A DNA stretch of 64,000 nucleotides from Sphingobacteriia bacterium RIFOXYC2_FULL_35_18 (GCA_001829005.1 MIAG01000013.1:36093-100092); one strand, 5' to 3'; positions 1-8,667 are shown, counted from the first letter of the stretch. Numbers and translations are program-made. The notes: generated by a model from the sequence alone, not told the origin.

Positions 1-1080
1 GCTAATTATGGGGGTGCTAGTGATGTGTTTTATAAATTACCTGCTTTTCAAGCGCAGGGGATCAAAGTACATTTTCATTGTTTTGACTATGGCAGGGGTC
101 AACAAAAAGCATTGGATCAGTATTGTGCCAGTGTTCATTATTACCAACGTACCGAAGGGCATAAAGGTTTTTCGAGCAAGCTGCCCTATATTGTTAGTAG
201 CCGCATTAATGAAGAACTCTACCAGAATTTACTCCAAGACAATCACCCCATATTCATGGAAGGAGTACATTGCACGTATTTACTACAAGATGATCGGTTT
301 AAAGAAAGGGCTTGTTTTGTTCGATTACACAATGTAGAATACCAATACTACCGAGACTTGTATAAAAATGCCAGCTCTCCTATAAAGAAAGCATATTATT
401 GGAATGAGTCTAGGTTATTAAAAAAATACGAAGCCAATTTAGCGGGAAAAGCCACTTTTTGGGGGGTAAAAGAAGCCGACAACGATGTGTATCGCCATGA
501 ATTTGGTTGTAAGAATATTGAAGAGCTCTCTTTATATATACCCGATTGGAAGTTAAGTGCAGAAGAAGGCATTGGATCTTATTGTTTGTACCATGGCGAT
601 TTAAGTGTAGAAGCCAATGAAAAAGCAGCCACTTGGCTATTAGAGAAAGTATTCAAAAATCTAGCAATCCCGTTCGTAATAGCCGGCAAAAATCCCTCCG
701 AAAAACTACAAAAACTAGCTTACGCCAGTAAATATTCTTGCTTAGTGGGTAACCCCACCGAAAAAGAAATGCAGGATATGATTGCCAAAGCACATATTCA
801 TTTACTGCCTTCTTATATAAAAACGGGCATGAAAGTAAAGTTATTGAATGCGTTGTTTAATGGAAGGCATGTGGTAGTAAATGAAGCCACCATTGCCGAT
901 TCTGGCTTAGAACCACTCTGCCATATTGGAACCACGGCCAATGCATTTAAAGACTTGGTGGCGCAATTGTATCACCAGCCTTTTACAGAAGACGAAATAA
1001 GGCTACGCAACAAAATTTTAGTGCCCCGATTCAACAACGAAGCCAATGCAAAAAAACAAATTGGTTGGATCTGGGGTTAG
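1..1080 (+). CDS. Glycosyltransferase, group 1-like (5' end cut by window)
   Basis: The reading frame is open to base 1, where it reads A-N-Y-G-G-A-S-D-V-F-Y-K. This is the N-terminal nucleotide-sugar/acceptor loop usual in GT-B glycosyltransferases, so the first residues lie outside the window and the in-frame GTG at 25 is not the true start. About 359 residues are visible. The C-terminal half carries a Rossmann-like stretch with VIAGKNPSEKLQKLA and a region around HIHLLPSYIKTGMKVKLLNAL, resembling the donor-binding domain of GT1/GT4-type enzymes. The likely role is sugar transfer in the cytoplasm for surface polysaccharide or glycoprotein; the substrate cannot be told. The gene ends convergently with ftsE and overlaps its stop by about 4 bases. 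Confidence 0.75.
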   Translation, partial: ANYGGASDVFYKLPAFQAQGIKVHFHCFDYGRGQQKALDQYCASVHYYQRTEGHKGFSSKLPYIVSSRINEELYQNLLQDNHPIFMEGVHCTYLLQDDRFKERACFVRLHNVEYQYYRDLYKNASSPIKKAYYWNESRLLKKYEANLAGKATFWGVKEADNDVYRHEFGCKNIEELSLYIPDWKLSAEEGIGSYCLYHGDLSVEANEKAATWLLEKVFKNLAIPFVIAGKNPSEKLQKLAYASKYSCLVGNPTEKEMQDMIAKAHIHLLPSYIKTGMKVKLLNALFNGRHVVVNEATIADSGLEPLCHIGTTANAFKDLVAQLYHQPFTEDEIRLRNKILVPRFNNEANAKKQIGWIWG

Positions 1081-1766
1081 TTGGTTGCACTATCCGCTAC
1101 CCTTCCGTTTTCTGTTTTTAACATCCTACTTGGGTAACGATTGATTACAATAAAATCATGGGTAGCCATTACCACAGAAGTGCCATAATCTTTGGCAATT
1201 TGAAACAGCAATTGCATGATTTCATCACTGGTTTCTGGATCTAAATTTCCGGTAGGCTCATCCGCCAATATGAGTTTGGGGGAGTTAAGCAGTGCTCTGG
1301 CTATTTCTACCCTTTGTTGTTCGCCACCACTCATTTCAAAGGGCATTTTAAAGCCCTTGCTTTTTAACCCTACTTTTTCTAATACATCGGCTATTTTTTC
1401 CTCCATTAAACGTTCGTCTTTCCAGCCCGTTGCTTTCAATACAAACTTGAGGTTCTCATGCACATTACGATCGGTTAAGAGTTGAAAGTCTTGGAAAACA
1501 ACGCCCAAGTTTCTGCGCAAGAAAGGAACTTTTTTCCAATCCATTCCTCTTAAATCAAACCCTACTACAGAAGCTTCTCCTTCGGTTAGCGTTAATTCTC
1601 CATATAAAGTTTTTAATAAACTACTCTTACCTGTTCCGGTTTTACCCACCAAGTAAACAAACTCTCCTTTATTAATGGTAAAATTGACGTCTTGTAAAAT
1701 CAGGCTATTGCCTTGGTATATATTTACATTCTTTATAGAGACTACTGTTTCAGACATATTGTACAT
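1077..1766 (-). CDS. ftsE: Cell division ATP-binding protein FtsE
   Basis: This 229-residue ABC ATPase has Walker A GKTGTGKSS at 41-49, Q-loop VVFQDF at 89-94, signature MSGGEQQR at 145-152, Walker B LILADEPTGNLDP at 165-177 and switch H203. The length and the GNLDPETS context fit FtsE, which with the membrane protein FtsX links the divisome to cell-wall hydrolase activation. No ftsX lies next to it, so the partner must be elsewhere. A second ATG at 1757 (MSETVV) is the more likely start, because the first adds only three residues. A TATATTTG element with a TTG 17 bases further upstream precedes the gene. A LolD-like exporter ATPase is the main alternative. Confidence 0.85.
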   Translation of the reverse strand: MYNMSETVVSIKNVNIYQGNSLILQDVNFTINKGEFVYLVGKTGTGKSSLLKTLYGELTLTEGEASVVGFDLRGMDWKKVPFLRRNLGVVFQDFQLLTDRNVHENLKFVLKATGWKDERLMEEKIADVLEKVGLKSKGFKMPFEMSGGEQQRVEIARALLNSPKLILADEPTGNLDPETSDEIMQLLFQIAKDYGTSVVMATHDFIVINRYPSRMLKTENGRVADSATN

Positions 1767-1778
1767 AATATAGTATTA

Positions 1779-1786
1779 CAAATATA
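1779..1786 (-). promoter_or_regulatory. Bacteroidota -7 element (TATATTTG) for ftsE
   Basis: On the minus strand TATATTTG matches the Bacteroidota sigma consensus TAnnTTTG. A TTG lies 17 bases further upstream (1804-1806), a plausible -33 element. The ftsE start is 12 to 21 bases downstream, depending on which ATG is used. Confidence 0.5.
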
Positions 1787-1809
1787 AGTGCTCAGCCAAT
1801 AAGCAATCG

Positions 1810-2991
1810 TTAATATTGATAAGATACTTCTCCAAAGGAACCCTTTAACAATAAGGAAGAATGGCCTGCATTTGCTGCTTCTACCCTTCCTACAATTTGC
1901 GCTTCAATGCCTAAGCTTGCCGCAGTTTCAATCATGCTATTGGCAGTTGCTTCATTGGTGAAAATTTCTAAGCGATGTCCCATATTAAATACCTGGTACA
2001 TTTCTCTCCAATCTGCACCAGAATTCTCTCTGATTAATTCAAACACTGGAGGAGGGGTAAACAAATTGTCTTTAACAATATGCAAAGGCTTTGGCAAATA
2101 TTTCATGCACTTGGTTTGGCCACCGCCACTGCAATGAATCACTCCATGTATTTGATCAAAATGCGCATCCAATAATTGTCTCATTAAAGGCGCGTAAGTT
2201 CTAGTTGGAGACAATAAAAGCTTTCCAATAGAAATATAATTTCCGCCAATATTAATAGTGTCCGACATTTTGTTTTTACCAATGTACACCACTTTGTCTT
2301 GCAACTTAGGCTCAAAGGATTCAGGATATTGGCGGGCATACATTTTATCTAACACATCATGTCTTGCACTGGTTAATCCATTGCTGCCTAACCCACTATT
2401 GTATTCTGTTTCATAGTTGGCTTTACCCGCACTTGCAAAACCAACAATTACATCACCCTCCGCAATTAAATCATTGGTGATTAATTTATTCTTAGGCCAC
2501 CTTGAAGTCATAGTACCATTCACTGCAACGGTTCTAACCACATCTCCTACATCTGCCGTTTCTCCTCCTAAATAATGAATATTAACCCCATAGGTTTTAA
2601 GTGTATCAAAAAATTCTTGTGTGCCATTAATGATGGCTTCTAATATATCTCCATTGATCAACAATTTATTGCGATCTATGGTGCTCGAAAACAAGAGTTG
2701 ATCGGTAACACCCACACAAAGCAAATCGTCTAAATTCATGGCTACTGCGTCTTGGGCAATTCCTTTCCAAACAGACAGGTCACCGGTTTCCTTCCAATAC
2801 AAATAAGCCAGAATACTCTTGGTGCCTGCTCCATCTGCGTGCATAATGTTTACCCATGCTGGATCATTGCATAAAAAATCGGGATAAATTTTACAAAAAG
2901 CATGGGCATACAAACCCTGATCTAATTTTTGAATGGCTTGGTGCACTTCTTCCTTTTGAGCAGAAACCCCACGTTGAGCATATAAAGACAT
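1810..2991 (-). CDS. purM: Phosphoribosylformylglycinamidine cyclo-ligase (AIR synthetase)
   Basis: This enzyme converts formylglycinamidine ribonucleotide and ATP to aminoimidazole ribonucleotide in cytosolic purine synthesis. The protein (393 aa from ATG 2991) shows HADGAGTKS near residues 51-59, AMNLDDLLCVG near 84-94, LGGETADVGD and a C-terminal GRVEAA segment, matching the AIRS N and C domains. Bacteroidota PurM proteins are longer than the E. coli form, and this one agrees. An upstream start at 3048 would add 19 residues that overlap the promoter, so ATG 2991 (MSLYAQRG) is preferred. The gene is divergent from ribF, and no other pur gene is adjacent. Confidence 0.9.
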   Translation of the reverse strand: MSLYAQRGVSAQKEEVHQAIQKLDQGLYAHAFCKIYPDFLCNDPAWVNIMHADGAGTKSILAYLYWKETGDLSVWKGIAQDAVAMNLDDLLCVGVTDQLLFSSTIDRNKLLINGDILEAIINGTQEFFDTLKTYGVNIHYLGGETADVGDVVRTVAVNGTMTSRWPKNKLITNDLIAEGDVIVGFASAGKANYETEYNSGLGSNGLTSARHDVLDKMYARQYPESFEPKLQDKVVYIGKNKMSDTINIGGNYISIGKLLLSPTRTYAPLMRQLLDAHFDQIHGVIHCSGGGQTKCMKYLPKPLHIVKDNLFTPPPVFELIRENSGADWREMYQVFNMGHRLEIFTNEATANSMIETAASLGIEAQIVGRVEAANAGHSSLLLKGSFGEVSYQY

Positions 2992-3022
2992 GTATCGCTT
3001 TTTATTAAGTATAGAATTGGCG

Positions 3023-3030
3023 CAAAGGTA
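3023..3030 (-). promoter_or_regulatory. -7 element (TACCTTTG) for purM
   Basis: The minus strand reads TACCTTTG, an exact TAnnTTTG match, 31 bases upstream of the purM ATG at 2991. A TTTG at 3046-3049 lies 15 bases further upstream, slightly closer than the usual -33 spacing. Confidence 0.6.
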
Positions 3031-3075
3031 CAAAAAGGGGGTATGCAAAGGGAAGGAACTTTGCCTTGGAGTACT

Positions 3076-3083
3076 TACTTTTG
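3076..3083 (+). promoter_or_regulatory. -7 element (TACTTTTG) for ribF
   Basis: TACTTTTG matches TAnnTTTG and ends 9 bases before the preferred ribF ATG at 3093, leaving almost no leader. It is placed back to back with the purM element, so the 101-bp gap between the two genes is a divergent promoter region. No well-spaced -33 TTTG was found. Confidence 0.5.
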
Positions 3084-3092
3084 CGCCTGATT

Positions 3093-4028
3093 ATGAAGGT
3101 ACATCGTGAATTAGCCCCCTCGCTCCCCCATTTTAACCATGCGGTAATTACCATTGGTACATTTGATGGCGTGCACCAAGGGCACCAACAGATTTTGGCT
3201 CAAATGAAAGCCGAAGCGGCAAAGGTGAATGGCGAAACGGTGATTATCACTTTTCATCCCCATCCTAGAAAAATTGTTTCCTCGGTTCCGGGAGACATCA
3301 AACTCATTAATACATTAGCCGAAAAAATTCAATTATTAGAAAAAGCTGGGATAGATCATTTGGTAGTCATTCCTTTTGACCATGAATTCTCTAACCAAAC
3401 TGCCGACGATTATATTCGTGACTTTTTGTTCAAATATTTTCAGCCAAGCGTTATTATTATTGGTTACGATCATCGATTTGGTAAAGGCAGAACGGGTGAT
3501 TATCACTTGCTGGAACAATATGGCCGCGAACTCGGTTTTGAAGTGAAAGAAATTTCAGAGGAAATGCTGAATCAAGTAGTCATTAGTTCAACCCGCATTA
3601 GAGAAGCATTATTGAACAATGATATTGATACTGCCAATCATTTTTTAGGATACCCTTATTTTTTTGAAGGCCTGGTAGTGGAAGGCAATAAGATTGGTCG
3701 CACCATTGGATTTCCTACTGCCAATATGCATATCAGCAGCGAAGAAAAATTGATTCCTGCTAATGGCGTATACGCAGTTTCCATTTCAATGGATGAAGAA
3801 TCATTTACGGGCATGATGAATATTGGGGTTCGCCCAACTGTGGATGGCAAAAAGCGAGTGATTGAAGTAAATATTTTTGATTTCAATAGAGATATCTACG
3901 GAAAGAAATTAGTAATCCGTTTAGAAAAATTTCTGCGCGGCGAAGTCAAGTTCAATGGGCTAGACGAATTAAAAGCGCAGTTGAATGCAGACAGAACACA
4001 AGCGATGCAGGCTTTATCTTCTCATTAG
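3093..4028 (+). CDS. ribF: Bifunctional riboflavin kinase / FAD synthetase
   Basis: RibF phosphorylates riboflavin to FMN and adenylylates FMN to FAD in the cytosol. The N-terminal adenylyltransferase domain carries GTFDGVHQGH at residues 22-31 and IIIGYDHRFGKGR, and the C-terminal flavokinase domain has GRTIGFPTANM and GVYAVSI. The length (311 aa) is normal for the family. ATG 3093 (MKVHREL) is preferred to the TTG at 3066, because the upstream stretch contains the TACTTTTG promoter element. A nearly leaderless mRNA is implied. The gene stands alone on the plus strand and runs convergently towards holA. Confidence 0.93.
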   Translation: MKVHRELAPSLPHFNHAVITIGTFDGVHQGHQQILAQMKAEAAKVNGETVIITFHPHPRKIVSSVPGDIKLINTLAEKIQLLEKAGIDHLVVIPFDHEFSNQTADDYIRDFLFKYFQPSVIIIGYDHRFGKGRTGDYHLLEQYGRELGFEVKEISEEMLNQVVISSTRIREALLNNDIDTANHFLGYPYFFEGLVVEGNKIGRTIGFPTANMHISSEEKLIPANGVYAVSISMDEESFTGMMNIGVRPTVDGKKRVIEVNIFDFNRDIYGKKLVIRLEKFLRGEVKFNGLDELKAQLNADRTQAMQALSSH

Positions 4029-4057
4029 CATTTTCGAACACTGTGCAAGTACAGTTG

Positions 4058-5059
4058 CTATGCCATTATTTTTACAACTAATTCTTTCATGAGTCCCGCA
4101 TCATTGGCCGAACCATTGTGCACCCCCAAGCTTCTTAAATTGTATTCGTGTAATAAAAGCAACACTCTTTCTACAGAAGGGAAATCATACTTGCGCGCGG
4201 CGGCGTAATAATCTTTTATAAAAAAAGGAGAAACACCCAACGCCGCCGCAGCGCTGCTTTCATTGGCATCTTTCAAAGAGAGCAACACATATAATTTGCT
4301 GAAGAAATTAAACACAGAAGGCAATACCAATTGAATGGGACCAGCTTTGGGATTCGATTCAAAATATTGAATGATGCGAATACTTTTTGCAAGGTCGCGC
4401 TGAGAAATAGCTGCCTGCAGCTCAAAAGCATTGAACTCTTTACTCACCCCAATAAAATTTTCCACGTCGTCTTCGGTGATAGATTTTCTCGTACCAAGGT
4501 TAAGCATTAGCTTCTCAATTTCATTTTCAATCCTACTCAAATCATTACCAATATGATCTACAAGTATAGCCAATGCTTTAGGAGAAATGGTCAAGCCATG
4601 GTTTTTCACCATTTGACCAGCCCAATCGGGCAATTGATTATCGTATAGTTTTTTAGTAGTGAATACTTCTGCTTTAGACTTTTTAAGTGCAGCCGCCAAT
4701 TTACCACGACCGTCTAGCTTTTTCTCTTTATGGCTTACTATAAAAATAGTGGAGCTTAAAGGCTGTTCAATATAGCCGAGCAATTTCTCCACGTCTTTCA
4801 TTTGCTGGGCTTCTTTCAACAGAACTACTTGCTTGTCCCCAAAAATGGGATATTTTTTACAAGCATTCACTACTTCGGTCCAGTCGGCATCTTTACCATA
4901 AAAAATGGTTAAATTAAATTCTGCTTCTGCATCAGTCAATATCTTTTTCTCGGCATAATCAACCAAAGTATCAATAAAATAGGCTTCCTCCCCCTCTAAC
5001 CAATAAACGGGCTTGAAACTATTATTTTTCCAATCAGATAAAATTTTCTCAGCAGACAT
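4058..5059 (-). CDS. holA: DNA polymerase III delta subunit
   Basis: The delta subunit opens the beta clamp within the clamp loader during replication. The protein (333 aa from ATG 5059, MSAEKIL) begins with a PVYWLEGEEAYFID segment typical of the delta N-terminal domain. It continues with the ATPase-like fold (GDKQVVLLKEAQQM, STIFIVSHKEKKLD) and the helical C-terminal domain (ISPKALAILVDHIGNDLSRIENEIEKL). A longer frame to 5176 exists, but its extra 39 residues lack family character and would cover the CATCTTTG element five bases upstream of ATG 5059. Sequence conservation in delta is low, yet the HIGNDLSRIENEIEKL signature is convincing. Confidence 0.87.
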   Translation of the reverse strand: MSAEKILSDWKNNSFKPVYWLEGEEAYFIDTLVDYAEKKILTDAEAEFNLTIFYGKDADWTEVVNACKKYPIFGDKQVVLLKEAQQMKDVEKLLGYIEQPLSSTIFIVSHKEKKLDGRGKLAAALKKSKAEVFTTKKLYDNQLPDWAGQMVKNHGLTISPKALAILVDHIGNDLSRIENEIEKLMLNLGTRKSITEDDVENFIGVSKEFNAFELQAAISQRDLAKSIRIIQYFESNPKAGPIQLVLPSVFNFFSKLYVLLSLKDANESSAAAALGVSPFFIKDYYAAARKYDFPSVERVLLLLHEYNLRSLGVHNGSANDAGLMKELVVKIMA

Positions 5060-5200
5060 GCCGCAAAGATGCTGCACCTCGTAGGATTTTCCATATGGAA
5101 AACCCCTTTTTTGTACACAAAATTTGATTTGAATAAAGTTTTGGCACGATTTTGGAAAATAAGAGCGAAGAAGCAATCAACATCTTAAAAAACCATTTTT

Positions 5201-6166
5201 ATGAGTACAGTTAACAATGGCGGTGCACCAGATAACCGCAAAACAATTTACGGAATACTAATAGCAGCATTGGTACTAACCTGGGGCTATATTTTCTATG
5301 ATAAGAGCCAAACCAAAGAAACCATTATTGGTTTAGAAACTAAAATCAGCAATGTAGACAGTGCTAGATTAGCTATTCAGCAAGAATTCATGAATGTATC
5401 TGCAAAAGCAGACTCATTAACCAAAGACAATATTGAGTTACAAGGAGATTTAGCTAATAAAAATGCAGATATCCAAAAACTAAAAGGCAATATTGGTGCA
5501 ATTTTAAAGAAGCGCAACGCAACAGCAAAGGAATTAGCTGAAGCCAAACAATTGATTGGCGAATTAAATGGAAAAATTGATGGATTATTCGCAGAGATTC
5601 AACAGTTAAAGGGCGAGAACCTACAGTTAACCAATGCCAATGAGCAATTGAATACAGAGAAAACACAATTAACTTCTGAAAAGCAAAATCTTGAAAGCAA
5701 TTTAAATACAACCAGAACCGAGAAAAAACAATTAGAAGAAAAAGTGGATGTAGCATCTACCCTACATGCATCTAATATTGGCATCAACGCCATCAATATC
5801 AAGGGCACTGGTAAAGAAAAAGAAACGACTACCGCAAAACGCGCAGACCTGATCAGAATTTCATTTGTAATTGATGAAAATAGAATCACTCCTTCAGGCA
5901 CCAAAGACTTTTATGTAGTAGTTACTGCACCTGATGGAAAAGTAATCACCGAGGGAGCCAATTTCAATACCAGAGAAGATGGAAGCCGTCCTTATACAAA
6001 TAAGGTATCAGTTAACTATGAGCAAAACAAAATGATCCCTGTAAGTTTTGATTGGAAACAAAAAGACGCTTACAAAGAAGGAGACTATAAAATTGAGATT
6101 TACAACAATGGATTTAAAATAGGCCAAGGTGTAAAGACTTTGAAAAAAGGTGGGCTATTCAGTTAG
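5201..6166 (+). CDS. Membrane-anchored coiled-coil protein of unknown function
   Basis: I do not recognise a named family. The 321-residue protein has a short soluble N terminus, one membrane segment at about 15-33 (TIYGILIAALVLTWGYIFY), and a long heptad-rich coiled coil from about 40 to 190, dense in Q, N, E, K and L with repeated QLT/EKQ patterns. The C-terminal part (about 205-321) looks beta-rich (ISFVIDENRITPSGTKDFYV, YKIEIYNNGFKIGQG), perhaps a small sandwich domain. The topology suggests an inner-membrane anchor with the coiled coil and terminal domain probably in the periplasm. It stands alone, is divergent from holA and is followed by a strong terminator. Automatic labels such as SMC-like would reflect the coiled coil only. 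Confidence 0.75.
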   Translation: MSTVNNGGAPDNRKTIYGILIAALVLTWGYIFYDKSQTKETIIGLETKISNVDSARLAIQQEFMNVSAKADSLTKDNIELQGDLANKNADIQKLKGNIGAILKKRNATAKELAEAKQLIGELNGKIDGLFAEIQQLKGENLQLTNANEQLNTEKTQLTSEKQNLESNLNTTRTEKKQLEEKVDVASTLHASNIGINAINIKGTGKEKETTTAKRADLIRISFVIDENRITPSGTKDFYVVVTAPDGKVITEGANFNTREDGSRPYTNKVSVNYEQNKMIPVSFDWKQKDAYKEGDYKIEIYNNGFKIGQGVKTLKKGGLFS

Positions 6167-6201
6167 CCAATTAGTTAGTTAGTTTAAGCAAGCAATCATA
6201 A

Positions 6202-6237
6202 AGAACCGCTCCAAACAAATGGGGCGGTTTCTTTTTT
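6202..6237 (+). terminator. Rho-independent terminator
   Basis: A stem AACCGCTCC / GGGGCGGTT (nine pairs including one G-U, 8-base loop AAACAAAT) is followed by TCTTTTTT. It lies 36 bases after the stop of the coiled-coil protein gene and isolates that gene from the downstream kinase. Confidence 0.85.
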
Positions 6238-6300
6238 GGGAACCAATCACATTTTGGGCAATAGTGGCAAACTACTCAATCAAAAGTGTATTTTAGTAGC

Positions 6301-7458
6301 ATGTTAAAGAGCTGGTTCAATTTTACCAACGCAATATTATTAATGGCCATTCTAATTGTAAGTGGCACCATCGTTTACTCCCAATACATTGCACAACAAA
6401 TAGCCAATAAAGAAAGAGCAGCGGTAGAGTCATGGGTAGAAGCAGAAAGAACCATCCTTAATTCAACAGATTCTGTATCCATCAATTTAGCTTCAAAAAT
6501 TATTACAGAAAATAAAAGCATCCCCATCATAGAAACCAATGAACAGGACCAACCAACTGGGAACTATGTAAATATTGATGAATCAAAAATAACTGCAGAC
6601 ACCAATTATTTAGGGCAGCGTCTACAAGAATTTAAACTATACAGCAAAACACCTATTGAAGTAAAATTAAAAGCAAGCGACTCCACTACTATCCGTTATT
6701 ATTATGGACAAAGTAAATTATTAAGAGAAGCCAAATGGTACCCCATTGTTCAATTGATGTTGGTGATTATGTTTGTGTTGATTGTAATTTACTCTTTACG
6801 CACACGCTACAAAAGCGGCCAGAACCAGCTCTGGGCTTCCATGGCAAAAGAAACGGCCCATCAATTAGGCACACCCGTGAGTAGTTTAGAAGGTTGGTTA
6901 GAAATCTTAAAAGAAAAAACAGACAGCAAAGAAATTGCCCATGAAATAGCCAAAGACATTAATCGATTACAACTCATTACCGATCGATTTGGTAAAATAG
7001 GCAGTACTCCCAAAACCGAATTAAGTAATCCATATGACCGAATAAAAACGGCCATGGATTACATGAAAAAAAGAAGCAGCGAGCAGGTGCATTTTCAATT
7101 GAACGGTGAAAGTGTAGAAAATCTACAATGTTTACTCTCCCCTACACTCTTTGATTGGGTATTAGAAAATTTATTGAAGAATGCACTCGATGCCATGGAT
7201 GGCAAAGGCAGTATTCAAATAACAATGAGTCAAGAAAACAATCAACTCAATATACTAGTAAAAGACAGTGGAAAGGGAATCCCGAATAGTCAATGGAGAA
7301 AGGTATTTCAGCCCGGCTTTACTACAAAAAAACGAGGCTGGGGAATTGGCTTATCGTTAAGCAAGCGCATCATAGAGCAATACCACAACGGTCAATTATT
7401 TGTTCAATCCAGTGAACTAGGAAAGGGAACCGTATTCTGCATACAGCTCCCATTATAA
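6301..7458 (+). CDS. Orphan membrane sensor histidine kinase
   Basis: The 385-residue kinase begins with a membrane segment at about 10-30. An extracytoplasmic region of about 110 residues follows, then a second membrane segment (WYPIVQLMLVIMFVLIVIYS). The cytoplasmic core has an H-box AKETAHQLGTPVSSLEGW with the phosphoacceptor at about H187, an N-box ENLLKNALDAMDG, G1 DSGKGIP and G2 GWGIGLSLSKRI. No HAMP domain or response regulator is seen here, and no regulator gene is adjacent, so its partner is unknown. ATG 6301 is preferred over the in-frame GTG at 6286. HQLGTP in place of the classical HELRTP H-box is common among Bacteroidota kinases. Confidence 0.88.
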   Translation: MLKSWFNFTNAILLMAILIVSGTIVYSQYIAQQIANKERAAVESWVEAERTILNSTDSVSINLASKIITENKSIPIIETNEQDQPTGNYVNIDESKITADTNYLGQRLQEFKLYSKTPIEVKLKASDSTTIRYYYGQSKLLREAKWYPIVQLMLVIMFVLIVIYSLRTRYKSGQNQLWASMAKETAHQLGTPVSSLEGWLEILKEKTDSKEIAHEIAKDINRLQLITDRFGKIGSTPKTELSNPYDRIKTAMDYMKKRSSEQVHFQLNGESVENLQCLLSPTLFDWVLENLLKNALDAMDGKGSIQITMSQENNQLNILVKDSGKGIPNSQWRKVFQPGFTTKKRGWGIGLSLSKRIIEQYHNGQLFVQSSELGKGTVFCIQLPL

Positions 7459-7848
7459 TTTTACAATCTTCTTCCCCCTAAACAACAAAGCCAATAGAGT
7501 ACTAGATAATAAGCCAACTGCAAGAATAGCCCAAAATCGCAAAAAGTTATCTAAAGTAAGGAAGTCTCTTTCGGGATATTGAATAAAATAAATATTGATT
7601 GTGTTCACATAAGTCATTAAGACAAAAACAATGGTTCCAAATGAAACGATATTTAAAAAATTGAATTCCATCTTATTCTGGAATCGCACCACCAATATAG
7701 AACCTATCAAAACTGCTACATAAGTCAGAATAGAATAATAGCCCTTAATAGGTAAGCTCTTAGTATAAATAAAAAGAAGCCCTCCCAATATTCCGCAAAT
7801 AATTGCGATTGGAAGAGCTTGCTTTATATTGATTTTATTATTAGACAT
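7453..7848 (-). CDS. Small integral membrane protein, possibly DUF4199-like
   Basis: This 131-residue protein has four hydrophobic segments: about 11-28, 38-55, 66-87 and 105-124. The last is followed by a basic tail RGKKIVKL. The four-helix layout with a short loop between helices 3 and 4 (QYPERDFLTLDNFLRFW) resembles the DUF4199 group seen in Bacteroidota, but I cannot confirm the family. Its stop overlaps the stop of the convergent kinase gene by six bases. A perfect 21-bp tandem duplication lies about 53 bases upstream of its start. Confidence 0.7.
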   Translation of the reverse strand: MSNNKINIKQALPIAIICGILGGLLFIYTKSLPIKGYYSILTYVAVLIGSILVVRFQNKMEFNFLNIVSFGTIVFVLMTYVNTINIYFIQYPERDFLTLDNFLRFWAILAVGLLSSTLLALLFRGKKIVKL

Positions 7849-7900
7849 ACAAATAATTTATGCCTAATGTAAAAAAGTCTTTTGAAAATAGGTAAGTAAT

Positions 7901-7942
7901 TTCACGAAACCCCCTAAAAACTTCACGAAACCCCCTAAAAAC
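7901..7942. repeat. Perfect tandem duplication of a 21-bp unit
   Basis: The unit begins TTCACGAAAC and ends CCTAAAAAC. It occurs twice head to tail at 7901-7921 and 7922-7942 with no mismatch, and is followed by TTAATGAA. It lies between the 3' end of the DUF2807 gene and the start of the small membrane protein gene, so it sits in the 5' region of the latter on the minus strand. Each copy holds a run of five C. Confidence 0.95.
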
Positions 7943-7955
7943 TTAATGAATTATC

Positions 7956-8609
7956 TTAAAACCTTCTAACCGTTCCGCCGCTACCCACTTTAATATCGCG
8001 GATTAAGCCTTCGCCTTTGTAACGGATAGAACCACCACTGCTGGCTTTTGCATTCAACTCTTTTGAAACATTTACTTGTACACCACCTCCGCTAGAACTT
8101 TCAGCCATGCATTTGGTGCTTGTTAATTCATATCCTTTGAACATGGCACCACTACTCGCATCTACACTTAAATCGGTTGTACTGCCTTCCAATTCTGCAA
8201 ATGCGCCACTACTCATTTTCACGTCTAGGTTATTGAAACTTAAATTAGATCCGCTAATATGTGCACCACTATTAGCTTTGATAGACTTCAAATCTTTATA
8301 GGATAAATACACGGTTACTTTCCAATTCTTCCATTGGTTCCAAAACTTCCAATCTTGGTCACGGGTAATTTTTAGTACTCCGTCTTTCACTGTAGTTTCA
8401 ATGTATTCTAAATAAGCAGGATCGCCTGCGGCAACAGCCAATTCTTCTTTATCACCTTGAGTAAGCAACACTTTAATGCCCGAAGACACGTCAATACTAT
8501 GGAAAGACTTTACAGATCTTTTTTGTGCATTGGATTCAGCAACAGTTTTTTGAGCATAAGCGCCCATTGAAAGAAGAATAATAGAAGCAAGCAGTAGTAT
8601 CTTTTTCAT
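7956..8609 (-). CDS. Secreted DUF2807 (GIN-domain, putative auto-transporter adhesin head) protein
   Basis: The 217-residue protein starts with a signal peptide (MKKILLLASIILLSMGAYAQ). It then carries a repetitive beta-helix-like domain with recurrent glycine/serine turns such as SSGIKVLLTQGD, NSGAHISGS, MSSGAFAELEG and ASSGAMFKG. This spacing of short strands and SSG turns is typical of DUF2807 proteins exported to the periplasm or surface of Bacteroidota. The biochemical role is unknown, and the adhesin name is only a family label. The protein has no membrane segment besides the signal peptide. It stands after glgB on the same strand with a 58-base gap. Confidence 0.85.
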   Translation of the reverse strand: MKKILLLASIILLSMGAYAQKTVAESNAQKRSVKSFHSIDVSSGIKVLLTQGDKEELAVAAGDPAYLEYIETTVKDGVLKITRDQDWKFWNQWKNWKVTVYLSYKDLKSIKANSGAHISGSNLSFNNLDVKMSSGAFAELEGSTTDLSVDASSGAMFKGYELTSTKCMAESSSGGGVQVNVSKELNAKASSGGSIRYKGEGLIRDIKVGSGGTVRRF

Positions 8610-8667
8610 ATTTGTTTTTTGTGTTAAACGATATACAAAAAAGAATGTTACAACCGTTCATCATTCT

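Noticed and set aside
8..337. Open frame overlapping the first gene on the same strand.
   Set aside because: It lies wholly within the glycosyltransferase in another frame, has no family features, and the glycosyltransferase frame shows clear GT-B motifs.
7901..7942. Tandem 21-bp units considered as a CRISPR remnant.
   Set aside because: Only two directly adjacent copies with no spacer, and no cas gene in the window.
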